From contig NC_049992.1 in assembly GCF_000003815.2 (NCBI RefSeq), positions 11,360,753 through 11,424,752 on the forward strand: 64,000 bases of DNA, in the 5' to 3' direction. Position numbers and translations under genes: made by a program. This document shows positions 35,209 through 45,955 of the stretch, piece by piece. This DNA comes from Branchiostoma floridae. Taxonomy: Eukaryota; Chordata; Leptocardii; Amphioxiformes; Branchiostomatidae. The first letter of the stretch is position 1. The number at the start of each line of letters is the position of its first letter. A model generated the notes under the pieces. The model worked only from the letters and a program-made list of their open reading frames with translations. It did no database searches and had not been told where the DNA came from.

Positions 35209-37708
35209 ATGGGTTGTCTGCATCAAATGAAGTTCGTTTGTTTCCTTGTTCTTCTCTTCACATCGACTCCGTTCATCTTGATGGTCAACAGGACAAATTT
35301 AAGGTAAGAGTTCTCAACTGAACAGAAAAGCGCCTAGAATTATCATATGACGTCGTTGTGAGTGTGTGATGCTGCCCCAAATTCATAAAATATATTGTAT
35401 CAAATATGTAAAAGGTTGCATTCTGCATATTGAAGGATGGAATTTGCAAAGGTATGAATTTTGCAAGTTATTCCCTGCGTCAGCAATGACTTTTTTTCTA
35501 AATCATAGCTGTTAACGTCTAAGTGCCCCAGATAATGTTTATACTTTATTACAAATGCGGAAATGTACTAAAAGGTTTCACGTTTGCATCTACCGAGGCT
35601 TGGTTGTACGAGTTATGATTATGGACTTGTCCTTACGGCTCCATTTATACCATATGTATAACAAAATACATCTTCCGCAGCTATTCACCCAAAGCTCTGT
35701 GGAACTACGCTAAGAACTTGAAGAAGACTTCAAGGGGTCTGACTGCTTCCAAGGCTTTTGAGACGTCATTGAGGGATGAAAACGAAACAGGACATTCTTC
35801 AAACCGTACTCTTCATATGATCAAGAAGTCTGTCAGGAGGAGCTACTGGCACGACCCCATCGGGGCCGATACTCAGGTCTGGGATGACGACCAGACCTTG
35901 GACAGAATAAGGTACATTTCTGAATTGACTGTGTTGACAAATTACTAAATCATATTTTCGTGATATGGGTGAATGACACTGTGATTCTGTAATAGACATT
36001 CACCAGTTTCTCAACACAACAAACATATAAACTAGTATTTAAGTTACAAACAGTATCAACTGAAGTCGGACTTTCATATCATATTCTTATATAGTGCTAA
36101 ATGTGTGTGATGTTTATCAAAAGACTCCAATCTTTCTCCAAAGACTCCATTTAACACAAGTTTATATATTGCACAAGCGATTCTTTTATTGGTTTCTAGC
36201 TAGAAACCTTCTTTTCTTGCAGTGACTCAAAATCATTTGTTTAACCCATTTCCCTTTAACACAGATCCACCAATAGGCCTAATGAATTACATAACCGTAG
36301 AATATGCAACAAAAAGCACAATTTCCTTCTATGAAATATTAATGAAGCATGAATAGTGTGATTAATTATCGACAGGGGGCATTATAATGAATATCCCATT
36401 GTTCTCCCACAATCGATATGTCATTTTCGTTATCCATTTAAGTGACGTTCGCTTTAACGGCACATATGTAGAGTGGAAAATCACATTTTACAAACGAAAC
36501 AGATTTCGGGATGTTTATTCTATTTGAGACAAAGTATAATACTGTGTACGTCCTAGACATACTGTAAGGTTCTAACATGTTGAGTGGAACCTGCCTCAAC
36601 CAGTGTTTAAGACTAGCTCTGATATTTTCTAACTCACCATCAACTTAGTTTTCCCTTCTTTTTTTGTCATTTTACAGAAGTTACGCGCGAAGATTTAGGC
36701 CAGATCACTTCACAAGTATTGAGCTGAGGGGTCACAAGAAACCGAAGGAGATGGTCTTTTGTGGGAAAAATCACGACAACGAATGTTTCCTTCAGGGACG
36801 GAACGAAATCGTTCCTCACCGCACATGCGCTGTAGTCGGTAATGGCGGCGTCCTGTCCGGCAGCCTTTGCGGGGAGGACATCGACTCGCACGATTACGTC
36901 ATCCGTTTCAGCCTCGCTCCCATTACGGGGTACGAACGTGACGTCGGCATTAAAACTAGCCTCATATTCATGAACAAACAAATTGTAGAGAGGGTACAAA
37001 AGAGTCTTACATTAAACACATCCATGAACGTTTACAAAAGTAGACTGAAACGACTGGACGGGTCCATTTTCGTCTTTCCTATGGGTAAGAGAGAGGAACT
37101 TTTTCGCTTCTTCTTCAATGCCGTCCGATCCTACTGGATAACTGTTACACTGAAGTACTTCTATCCTCTGAACGACGTGAAAAAGTAAGTAAAATCTTTT
37201 AAAGTTCCACTTTTGCATGCCACCTTTGTATAATCTGGTACACCCTTAGTAAAAACCGTATTATAAGAATCTTGTAATAATACAAATATCAGAATTTGAT
37301 TGATGCGTGTATCATATTCAATCCACTGTTTGTACAGTTATAATGACTCTACATCAGCCTTCACACGTACATTAAGTAGTCACTGATTCTCGTCTCATCA
37401 TACATGTACAATTTGTGATATTCCATCCGTGCAGAATCATGAGGAAGATCTTTCCTGACATAAGCCGCCATATTGGACGATTAGTCACCACGGGGCTGAC
37501 GGCCGTCGTCATGGCAACAAACGTGTGTGACGACATCACGCTGTACGGATTTTATCCCTACAAATCTAACTACGCGGTGACCTACGATACTCTCTCTTAT
37601 CATTACTACCCAGATGACTACATAGAACCGGCCATTATGGACTCCATACATAATTTCACTACAGAGTTCAGGCTCTTGAAGGAGATGGAAAAGGAGGGGG
37701 GTTCTTAA
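35209..37708 (+). CDS. ST8Sia-type alpha-2,8-sialyltransferase, paralog 2 (4 coding exons, 368 aa; C-terminus probably frameshifted)
   Basis: Second sialyltransferase, same orientation and same intron positions and phases (all phase 2) as the gene at 24993. Exons are 35209-35303, 35681-35911, 36678-37184 and 37435-37708. I chose the ATG at 35209 because it opens on a signal anchor (hydrophobic about residues 9-26); the ATG at 35190 is in another frame and gives no membrane segment. Motif L is at 159-208 (CAVVGNGGVLSGSLCG), motif S about 292-315 (VTTGLTAVVMATNVCDDI), motif III YHYY at 333-336, and motif VS His350-x4-Glu355. The stem exon is longer than in paralog 1 (231 against 153 nt). As written, the protein stops at 37706-37708 right after six G (37696-37701) and has no partner for Cys173. 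With five G the frame would run to TGA at 37743-37745 and end GVLKLVTSRCKRPET, which parallels paralog 1's GVLHIVDRACKTS. Motif L again lacks NPS (Met-Asn-Lys). Confidence 0.9.
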
Positions 37709-38048
37709 ACTAGTCACGAGTAGATGTAAGCGACCTGAAACTTGAACTTGTAGAGTAAGAGACTCTCTGGATCGGTTGAAAAGAGAAGCAAATTGTCATG
37801 ATGTCGTGGGGTGAGAGAGAGAGAAGTCGGCGGTTTCACGGTTTTGTGTGTGCTCACTTGACCTAACTTTTATGGCTACGTCTCAGCTTACCTGTTACAA
37901 ATTTCTACGTGATATCTGCTGCTTGTCGACTGTTCTATGTTGTGTCTGATTTAGTTATGACTTAATGTATGTGTTAGCATGAAAACTTATCATGTATTTC
38001 TATACTCATGTACGTTATAATATAATGGATGTTCAATGATGATTAAGA

Positions 38049-38054
38049 ATTAAA
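38049..38054 (+). terminator. Poly(A) signal variant ATTAAA for sialyltransferase paralog 2
   Basis: ATTAAA lies about 340 nt beyond the stop codon at 37708; it is the commonest variant of the signal. Confidence 0.35.
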
Positions 38055-39049
38055 CACCAAGCAGGGTAAGCACCACGAGAACTATGACCTCCTTAGGTGC
38101 ATTTCACTCGTCGTTATTAAACTTATTTGACCTTCTGACAGAATTACCTCTTGCCGTGACGGTCGTAGCATACGATGTTCTTGTAGTCAGAAAAGTCAGC
38201 CTATCAAGGACCAGAGATATGACTGATTGACATCGTCCTTGGCGTTAACGTTGTGACTGCAGTCTTCTTTAAAGTAGAGCTTAGTCCGTCCCAAGCCCCC
38301 TTTACTAACTAACACCCAATGTATTTACGATTTCCACTCAACTACAAATGGACGACACCATTTTATCAAATGATGAGCCCAAAGGCCTCGAGGGTTGTTA
38401 TTTCATGGTTTTCAAGCGCCAATTTCTATTTTATTACTCTAAACTGAATGTGACACCCATTTATTCCATAAATACTAATCCAAACAACCTCCGAACACCG
38501 TACGAGTATACATACCACTTTCTAAGGTTCTCAGATACTGACAACCCCATAGCCTTAGTTGTACGCAATGGTGCTCTGGTCCGACCGGTTTGCCTTACAT
38601 GCATCTATTAGTATCATGCAAAGTTCGCAATGTAACAGTGTATTACAGGTTACAAAATATGTACACGCTGGAGAAGTATGATTTCACGTCATGCACAAAT
38701 GTAACACAAAAAAGACGTTTGTATCTGAACATATCCATATCATGATGATATTACTAATATCAGTCCTATAGATAAACCTGTAGACGGAAGTTTTATGTAA
38801 AAAAAAACACAACATAAATCCCGTTGCCTCCTTATGATCTGCAGGCATGTAGATATGTCAAAGGTTACGAACTCAATGCCACCCATAATTATGACTAGAG
38901 GGCTGAATAGATAATTCCTGTTTTGTACGGTCTATAATGATGTGGTGCACCCTAAAGTATTGTTTCACACACCACAATTATATGAACAGTGGACCACCAT
39001 TGACTAGCATGAATTCAGGTTCCAGGCTGTAAAATTTGAGTTTCTTTCG

Positions 39050-39089
39050 CACACACACGCGCACGCACACATACACACACGCACACATA

Positions 39090-39152
<63 letters not shown>

Positions 39153-39173
39153 ACACATACACACACACACACA
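39050..39173 (+). repeat. CA dinucleotide repeat, about 124 bp
   Basis: Nearly pure CA with CG and TA interruptions. Open frames coding Thr-His or Cys-Val repeats over it are artefacts. Confidence 0.95.
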
Positions 39174-40431
39174 TCGAGTACTAGTTCACAACCGTCAAAA
39201 TGCAGTCCATTATTTTGCAAAAAGAACCCATTGACCTACAAGCACGCGCATGTCGTGACCACAAGGTGCAGAATCTTCAATTTGTGTACCACCTGTTTCG
39301 GAGAACCCACAGGTAAGACTGGAGATCCCATATTGTCATAAGTGATTTAGAACAGGTTTTGATAAGGCTGAAGCTCACTAATAGTGTATCAATCAGCCGC
39401 TATAGCCGCCCTTTGGTATAAGACATAGTAAGTATGACCATGTTTCACCGTACCGTAACGTGCAATTTCCGTTCCGTAACGTATACTTTTCCGTCATAGC
39501 GTTAGGACCAAAGCTTGAATACACAGCTAAATGTATAAGCACAGTTTCTTGTCTATCCTTGCAGGTGTACATGTGAAAAGAAGGTCATGCATTTTGATAT
39601 CGTGTCTCGACAGCTCCTACCCTTAGGAAATGTTTATCTTTTCTCGATATCTTGAAATTGCGTATAGCCTATTTCAGGCAAAGTGCTAGCGATCTTCAGA
39701 ATCCTGCTCACTTGCCTCAAACGCCACATTAGGGCTTCTGACCGTTTTGAATGGTAATAGATGTTTCTACAAGAAAAGGCCCCCCTGAGCGCCTTAGGTA
39801 ACATACCGTGATTCGCGTTGCAAATAAAATGGCGCGGTCTGCAATTCGTCACACAGCGGCTTGGGTGTCCGTGGGGTTTATTAGCAGTTGCTGAGTAATT
39901 GCAGAACAAGTTTTGCGGTCTGATCTAATCTTCTAGCCCTTTCAGTGATCACATATCACGTACAGACACTTCTTTTTTTTTGTCAACAAGATTATTCGAC
40001 GAGACCTAATTGGAATGGGATTCGTGAAGTTCCCGATTTTAACGTTTATGCATAATCTCACATATGCAATATATTCTTTGTCATTCTGAAGCCATGCATG
40101 AAATATTCGGATTTATCCAACAACCACTTTATGTAACAAGTAATACCCGGCGTGTACACGTAGGCAAAGCATTTAAAGTTATCCTCTGAAGCGTACAGAG
40201 CGTTTACTTTTAGCTCATTAGCCGTGTAAATGAAGGTATTCTTGCATGATATGCAGACTGTATATTGCTACTAAGTGGCCTGAAGCGTTTACAGAAATTG
40301 CTGTCGAGATGCGCGTCGTGTGGTGTACTGAATGTTGATTCTCATTAGTCCTGATGTTTACAGCTTCGTTGATTCGAGACTGACAGGAGAAATACTGGAC
40401 GTTCGTAAAATTGTATCTTCGCTGTCTTACG

Positions 40432-40671
40432 GTTGTATCTCACTGCACTTGTGGTACCGGTGCGGCACTGAGGGGTTCATAGATGACTCAACGAATTTCA
40501 GAGATAAAGAAAGAATTTCCTTACGTTTTGTGCGTTTTGATGTCTTGTAAGTCATACTTTTACGTATTACACAAAATCTAAGTTATAAAAAATCGCCGAA
40601 AATAACAAAACAGTGCCGCAGTGAAGGAACCCCGCAGTGCCGCATCCGTGCCCCAAGTGCAGTGAGATACC
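40432..40671 (+). mobile_element. MITE of the GCACTGCGGGGTTCG family, copy D (clearest ends)
   Basis: Outer inverted ends TGTATCTCACTGCACTTG and CAAGTGCAGTGAGATACC, and inner ends GTGCGGCACTGAGGGGTTC and GAACCCCGCAGTGCCGC, enclose the family core. About 240 bp; non-coding. Confidence 0.65.
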
Positions 40672-41710
40672 ATCCTTAACCTACGACACAGCGTGCCCAG
40701 TCTGAATGGACATTTTCATGTTTGGAGGGATAGAGAACCATTCTTTTACGTACTTTGTACGGTTGTACCTATATAGTTAGGAGGAACAGAAAAAAAGTTA
40801 AATAAAGCAAATGTTAACGCCGGTTACACACTGTTTTGTAAGAAACGTAACGCAAAAAAAACATGATTTATGTAAAAACAATGCCCTAAATGCCTTCAAT
40901 GTGCAAGATGTATGCGTTCCATTGAGCATGTTGCGTGAAGGATATCACGGTATTGAAGTCTGTAGGAAACCGAATTTATCTTTAGATGAATTAGTTTAGT
41001 TTTGTACTTTTTACAGATTGTGAAATATCGGCGTACATGGCTTTGTTTTCCAAACATTTTTATTCTATTGCCTTCATGGGTGTCCGAGTTTAATGTTATC
41101 AACTTTGAAGTTTTATTACCTTTATAACACAGGTACCGGCGCTGTCCGTTATCTTTATGGTAGGAACCCTGCGGCAAGGCTTTCCCGTTCATTACAGTGC
41201 TATGTTAACGTCTGAAGATGATGGTAAAACTATCAGTCTACTAGTCATCATGTGACGGATTGTACACCCTCTAACGACATCTAAAGCTGCTCTGTTTTTG
41301 TTACGACTGGAGGAAACGTGATTAGAATGTTTCTTCTTTCCGTCTTCTTTTCAGAACGGACCAACTCCTTTCAACTTGGAATGTATATGTTTAGATATAT
41401 ATAGCTAGATATATTGAATTGAGGAAATCTAAGCTTATACTTGAAAAGCATAAGAGCAGTTACAAAACCGCACAATATTTTACTCAAATATACGTAGTTA
41501 TTCCGTCCTATATGATAAAGACGTCCTTCATCTTGTCGTAAATATAGCATTTCCCTGAAGGCAAAATGTCATAGAAACAAATACATGTAAAAGGAAGGTC
41601 ACCGATGTTGACATGGCGACAAGTCTATGATACATACATGCCGTTTTTTGGTGTATTGATAAAAGGTTTTGCTAGACAATAAAAAAACTAACAAAGCGAC
41701 TTTAAAGAGT

Positions 41711-41745
41711 CAAAGCAAGGAGCTTTTATCAGTAAAAGCTCCTTG
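41711..41745. repeat. Short perfect hairpin
   Basis: AAGGAGCTTTTATCAG followed by TAAAAGCTCCTT gives a stem of 11-12 bp with a short loop, flanked by partial repeats of AAAGCGACT and GTCAAAGC. No gene is nearby. Confidence 0.5.
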
Positions 41746-42166
41746 GTCAAAGCGACTATAATATTTTTTGGGCCTATTTGCTAGAGAAGACATGACCTGA
41801 ATGAAATATTTTACGACTAATACATACGTGTTGGTTCACATGACTCATGGTGTGTTGTCAACAATGACTACAGAAAGATCATGACAGACTCTCTTATTCC
41901 ATTTGTTCCGATTCTGCGACCATTTGTATCAAGGTCGTGTAATAAATCTTTCATCTCGAGACTGCTTCAGGTCTTGTGACAAGTCCGGGTAAGCCACTCC
42001 CAGCTAATAGATTACTGGAGAAATTACACCCTCATTGTGAGCACGGAGCGTGAAGTCATTTTCACTGACACGTCAAAGCCCCCATCTTCCCTTGGGTCTT
42101 AGGGCGGCTTCCAACGGTAATCTACTGAGATTTACGGACTCGGCTAGGCACTGTACGGAGTCAATG

Positions 42167-42406
42167 CGGTATCTCACTGCACTTGGCACTGGGGGCACCA
42201 GTACGGCACTGCGGGGTTCGAAAGAGTACTTAACGAATTTCAGAGATAAAGAGCGACTTTTTCTTACGCTTTTTTTAACGTTTTCTCACGTTTATTTTGT
42301 TGTCTTTTAAGTCATACTTTTGCGTATTACGCAATATCTAAATTATAAACAAATCGCCGAAAATAACACAACAGTGCCGCAGTGAACGAGCCCCGCAGTG
42401 CCGCAC
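42167..42406 (+). mobile_element. MITE of the GCACTGCGGGGTTCG family, copy E
   Basis: Begins GCGGTATCTCACTGCACTTG, carries the core ACTTAACGAATTTCAGAGAT, and ends GCCCCGCAGTGCCGCACTGG; the outermost right arm is missing. An extra ACGTTTTCTC-like insertion is present in the centre. Confidence 0.6.
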
Positions 42407-44024
42407 TGGTTGATTTCTATACCTTTTGATTGTTTTATATTTATTGCATTGTCCCAATATTATACATTGCTTTTCCAAACAAAATGCCAATGATTGCGTT
42501 CATGTTTCCCTGTTGCATGTTTATTTACTAAAGCTATAATGCGCTGAGGCTATTTGCATCGATGGGCTATAAGTAGTATATCAAAAGTAGAATATTATAT
42601 AGTAAGAGCACGAAAGCACCAGCTGTTCAGGGAGCCATGTGCTACCAGGACCTTATGACACCGGTGTGTAGATTTTATGCCCCTTCAACCTCCACGATTG
42701 TTGGTGCTGTTCCAACAGGGGACGCAGGGGGCCATTATACAGCGCTGCCGTGTGTTTGAAATGCAATATTTTTGTTAAATAGTGTGGTGCAGAAAAGATA
42801 CAGGGTACAATGAAGATAGTTGTTTTGCTACTGAAAGAAAATGACTGACTTGCTTCACAATGCTACGTGACTGCCTCTGTTTCCCCAGAACCATACAATA
42901 TGGAGGATCCGAAGTTCTCCGAAATTCATACTTCACTAGCATCATGAACATACGCAGATGTAATGGGTCCCTTATGTCTACATGATTGTCTGTAACGTCA
43001 TCGAACTTGCAAAGGATAATATCTAGGTAATAATCATATCATCAGATATGACATTCAATCCGGTCGTGATAATTGGGAATCTTGAAACACAATCAGGTGT
43101 TGATTTACATGTAAGCTTATAAAGCAGCATGGCTTATTTTTATTGTTTCCGTTCGTAAGCGTTATGGCTCATCAACTTGCATTTGCTGATATGTTGATTC
43201 AATGTTAACCATATAACATACTATTATAACGAAAAACACATCCACAAACATCGTAATACGTACAACAATAATTGACAGTAATACATGCACACATTTTTAA
43301 CTTCGTCTCTAGGCAATTTCTAGGCGTTTTCTCTCCTCCGTTATGATTTTAACACCTTCGATTTTAAACATTGTGAGTTAGCGACTTATTCAGATCATGT
43401 CTCCATGTACATGAAATCTGCTACGCTAATAAAATTCTTGATGATGATTAAAAATTTGTCAGGTCTGAGACTTAAATTATGTTCCAACTATCAATATGGA
43501 AATCCTCTTATAACAGATAAAAGCAGATTCAGATGACTTCTGCGGTACAGGCTCAAAGATCACTGACCTTACCCGGATCCTCCTAACAAACAGTCCGCTG
43601 CCGCCCGCATCCAATTATTTACACCGTTAGGTTCAGTGGTGCGTTTTACGTAACAAGGCTCAGGGAATAACGTTACGTTCCTAAATATAGTATCACTATA
43701 CAACTTAACAACACTGAATGCAGATAAGTGTCGGATATGTCACCTATAGGCTGTGAAAGGCTTCAAATTCTATCTTATCAGAATCGAACAGAGGCTAGTC
43801 GATATGAAAGTTTAACCAATCTTTGCCTTGTCAGAGGTCATATACCCCGTGACTATTTCAAACTTATAATGTTCTTCCCGAAGGAATCTATCTCAAATTT
43901 CTCTTTTATTTTCATTTATAAGAATACAAACTATACATGCCAATTGCTTTTTGAATTATATCTATTGCATGATTTATTACAAATGGATGGCGTAAACTTT
44001 TTTTAAATGGCCACGTCATGTATA

Positions 44025-44095
44025 TCACGTGACCCCTACCCAATCAGCGTCTGGTTATTCTTGGATATCAGCAACATAAGTAAATGTATATAAAT
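44025..44095 (+). promoter_or_regulatory. Candidate core promoter: TCACGTGA, CCAAT and TATA boxes
   Basis: A TCACGTGA palindrome (44025-44032, the USF/MITF/TFE type of E-box), CCAATCAG (44040-44047) and TATATAAAT (44087-44095) lie in the usual order and spacing for a RNA polymerase II promoter. Transcription would start near 44118. No coding start follows; a strong donor at 44544 does. The likely use is the first, non-coding exon of the MGN-family gene that begins coding at 52249, or a non-coding RNA. Confidence 0.5.
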
Positions 44096-44117
44096 ATTCA
44101 AAAGTACAAGGGAATTA

Positions 44118-44543
44118 CTTTGAAAGGACTTTCAGTCTCTATTCCTAGAATCGGTGTTCCTAATGATATGCGATGTTTGATGGCTTTTCTGGTGGCTCTC
44201 GTGCAAATCGGATCTGCCGTGCATGCAGCGTGTCGATAGAAACGGGTCAGTGCAATCTGTATCGAGGGAAAGACTTAACGCCCTCACGATAACGCCCTGA
44301 AAACGCCTTCTATCTCTTGGAGCAGCCGTGTGCAGAGGGTCCTCCAAACCTCGGGTTGCAACAGGTGATTGGCTGATCTGGAGAGCCTGCTGAGTTCGAC
44401 ATCTTATTACGGAAGGACTTGCAGCTGCCGCTTTGCTGTAGATCCAAGGGTGGAACTGGGGTAAACACACTCTCGGCAGCTTCGCGCTCTGTTCACCGTG
44501 TCCTCCGTGCGACTAACCTGAACAAGGCTATACTTTCACGTTG
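44118..44543 (+). other. Candidate non-coding first exon
   Basis: The stretch downstream of the TATA box ends in TTCACGTTG followed by the donor gtgagt at 44544. It contains several out-of-frame ATGs and no long + strand reading frame, as expected for a 5' UTR exon or non-coding RNA. The gene at 52249 needs an upstream exon, because its first coding exon begins with an acceptor only 9 nt before ATG. The distance would make a first intron of about 7.7 kb. A 112-codon opening on the opposite strand here resembles no protein I know. Confidence 0.35.
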
Positions 44544-45562
44544 GTGAGTTGAACATGTTCGAGTTATACATTATCTTCATATGGTAAAGTTGCAACGATC
44601 TTGATGCTTCTGATGTCCGCTAGTCTAGAAATTTTATGCTAGCATTCATAAACGGCTGATGTGAATCATGTATATTGTTGATTCTTTACAATACATGTTT
44701 ATCTTGTTGATGCTTTACGGTAACAAGATATACTGTATTGTTGGGCATGCTTGCGAAGTGATGTGTTATGTACGAGTATTTGTCTCATAAACGGGTTAAC
44801 AGGAATCGTCTAGATCTAGTTTTGCAGGACAAAACAACATATCCACAATGTTATTGCTGATAGGTTTATACTTCTGGTTAATACTTCAGTGGCTAGAAGA
44901 ACCAGGTCACAGGCTTTGTAGTCCTTTATCCTGATCACTGCGGCCTTTTCTCGCTTGGGCTGGTGGCATTCCAACCTGCGGCCTGTATCCGCTATGTATT
45001 TACCTGTTTTTGTTCAGCTGTCACAACGGTCTTGCCGCCATGACAGGATAAAGAAAGATCTCTCTTGTTTCTGTCTTGTCTTGCATTCCCAGAGTATTTC
45101 TGATAGGCTTCCTTGATATATGTTATACCATGACAAGATCTTGACCATACATCTAGTTCCGGGCGTATTCTTGATTTGTGACATTTCTTTATCTAATCAT
45201 AACCTCCTGCGTAAACATTTTTGAAACGATGTTTTCTACCGCATACTGTTGAGTTCTGGGTGTTCGCTGTTTCTGTTGCTGATGTATAACGTTGTTTATA
45301 TAATTATCATAATTAATCCGGCTCTTATACTGAAGGCTGATACAACGCTTTCAAAGGATCTAAAACCCTTTGGCTATCTTCTATTCAGAAGAATTAATTC
45401 GTGAATTCAATTGAGACGTGAACATCATTCTCATTCGTAACGGTATAGTCCTGAAAGGTGTGTTATTGGATGTTATTGCTGGATTTGAAAGGATTTGAAC
45501 CGTTGATCCCTTAGATTACTTTATGAAAAGACGCGTTTGTGTTTCTGCTCTGGAATACAGAG

Positions 45563-45955
45563 TGAAGTTTATACAAGCCGTCTAGAAAGCTGCAGTGCGA
45601 AGTAGAATATGCGTGGAGTGTTCTTTTCAAACATTCAGGAGTGATACATGTGTCCTGGTGTATACATAAATTTCCAACTGACAAGTTTATAGCAGCCGTC
45701 TAGAAAGACGATGTGAAGTGGAATATTCGTCGAGCGATGTGTTGACTGATGTGTTCTTTTCAAACATTCATGAGTGATACATGGGTCCTGGTGTATACAT
45801 TAATTTCCAACTAACAAGTTTATAGCAGCCGTCTAGAAAGACGATGTGAAGTTAAACATTCGTGGAGCAATGTGTTGACTGATGTGTTCTTTTACAAAAA
45901 TTCAGGAGTGATAAATGTATCCCGGTGTAAACATATATTTCCACCTAACAACTTT
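45563..45955 (+). repeat. Tandem repeat, three units of about 118-133 bp
   Basis: GCCGTCTAGAAAG starts at 45577, 45695 and 45828. Each is followed by GAATATTCG-like, GTGTTCTTTTCAAACATTCA and GGTCCTGGTGTATACAT-like segments. Units diverge by point changes; the second and third carry an extra TGTGTTGACTGA segment. Confidence 0.7.

Larger units (their letters stand above)
37746..44024. other. Gene-poor stretch with repeats
   Basis: Contains the 3' UTR of sialyltransferase 2, a CA repeat, two MITE copies and a short hairpin. No exon could be supported. Confidence 0.5.

Noticed and set aside
35190-35303. Upstream ATG of sialyltransferase 2
   Set aside because: Different frame, no membrane anchor, and it does not join exon 2 in the enzyme frame.
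44132-44470. 112-codon open frame on the - strand over the candidate first exon
   Set aside because: Promoter elements and the donor are on the + strand; the translation resembles no family.
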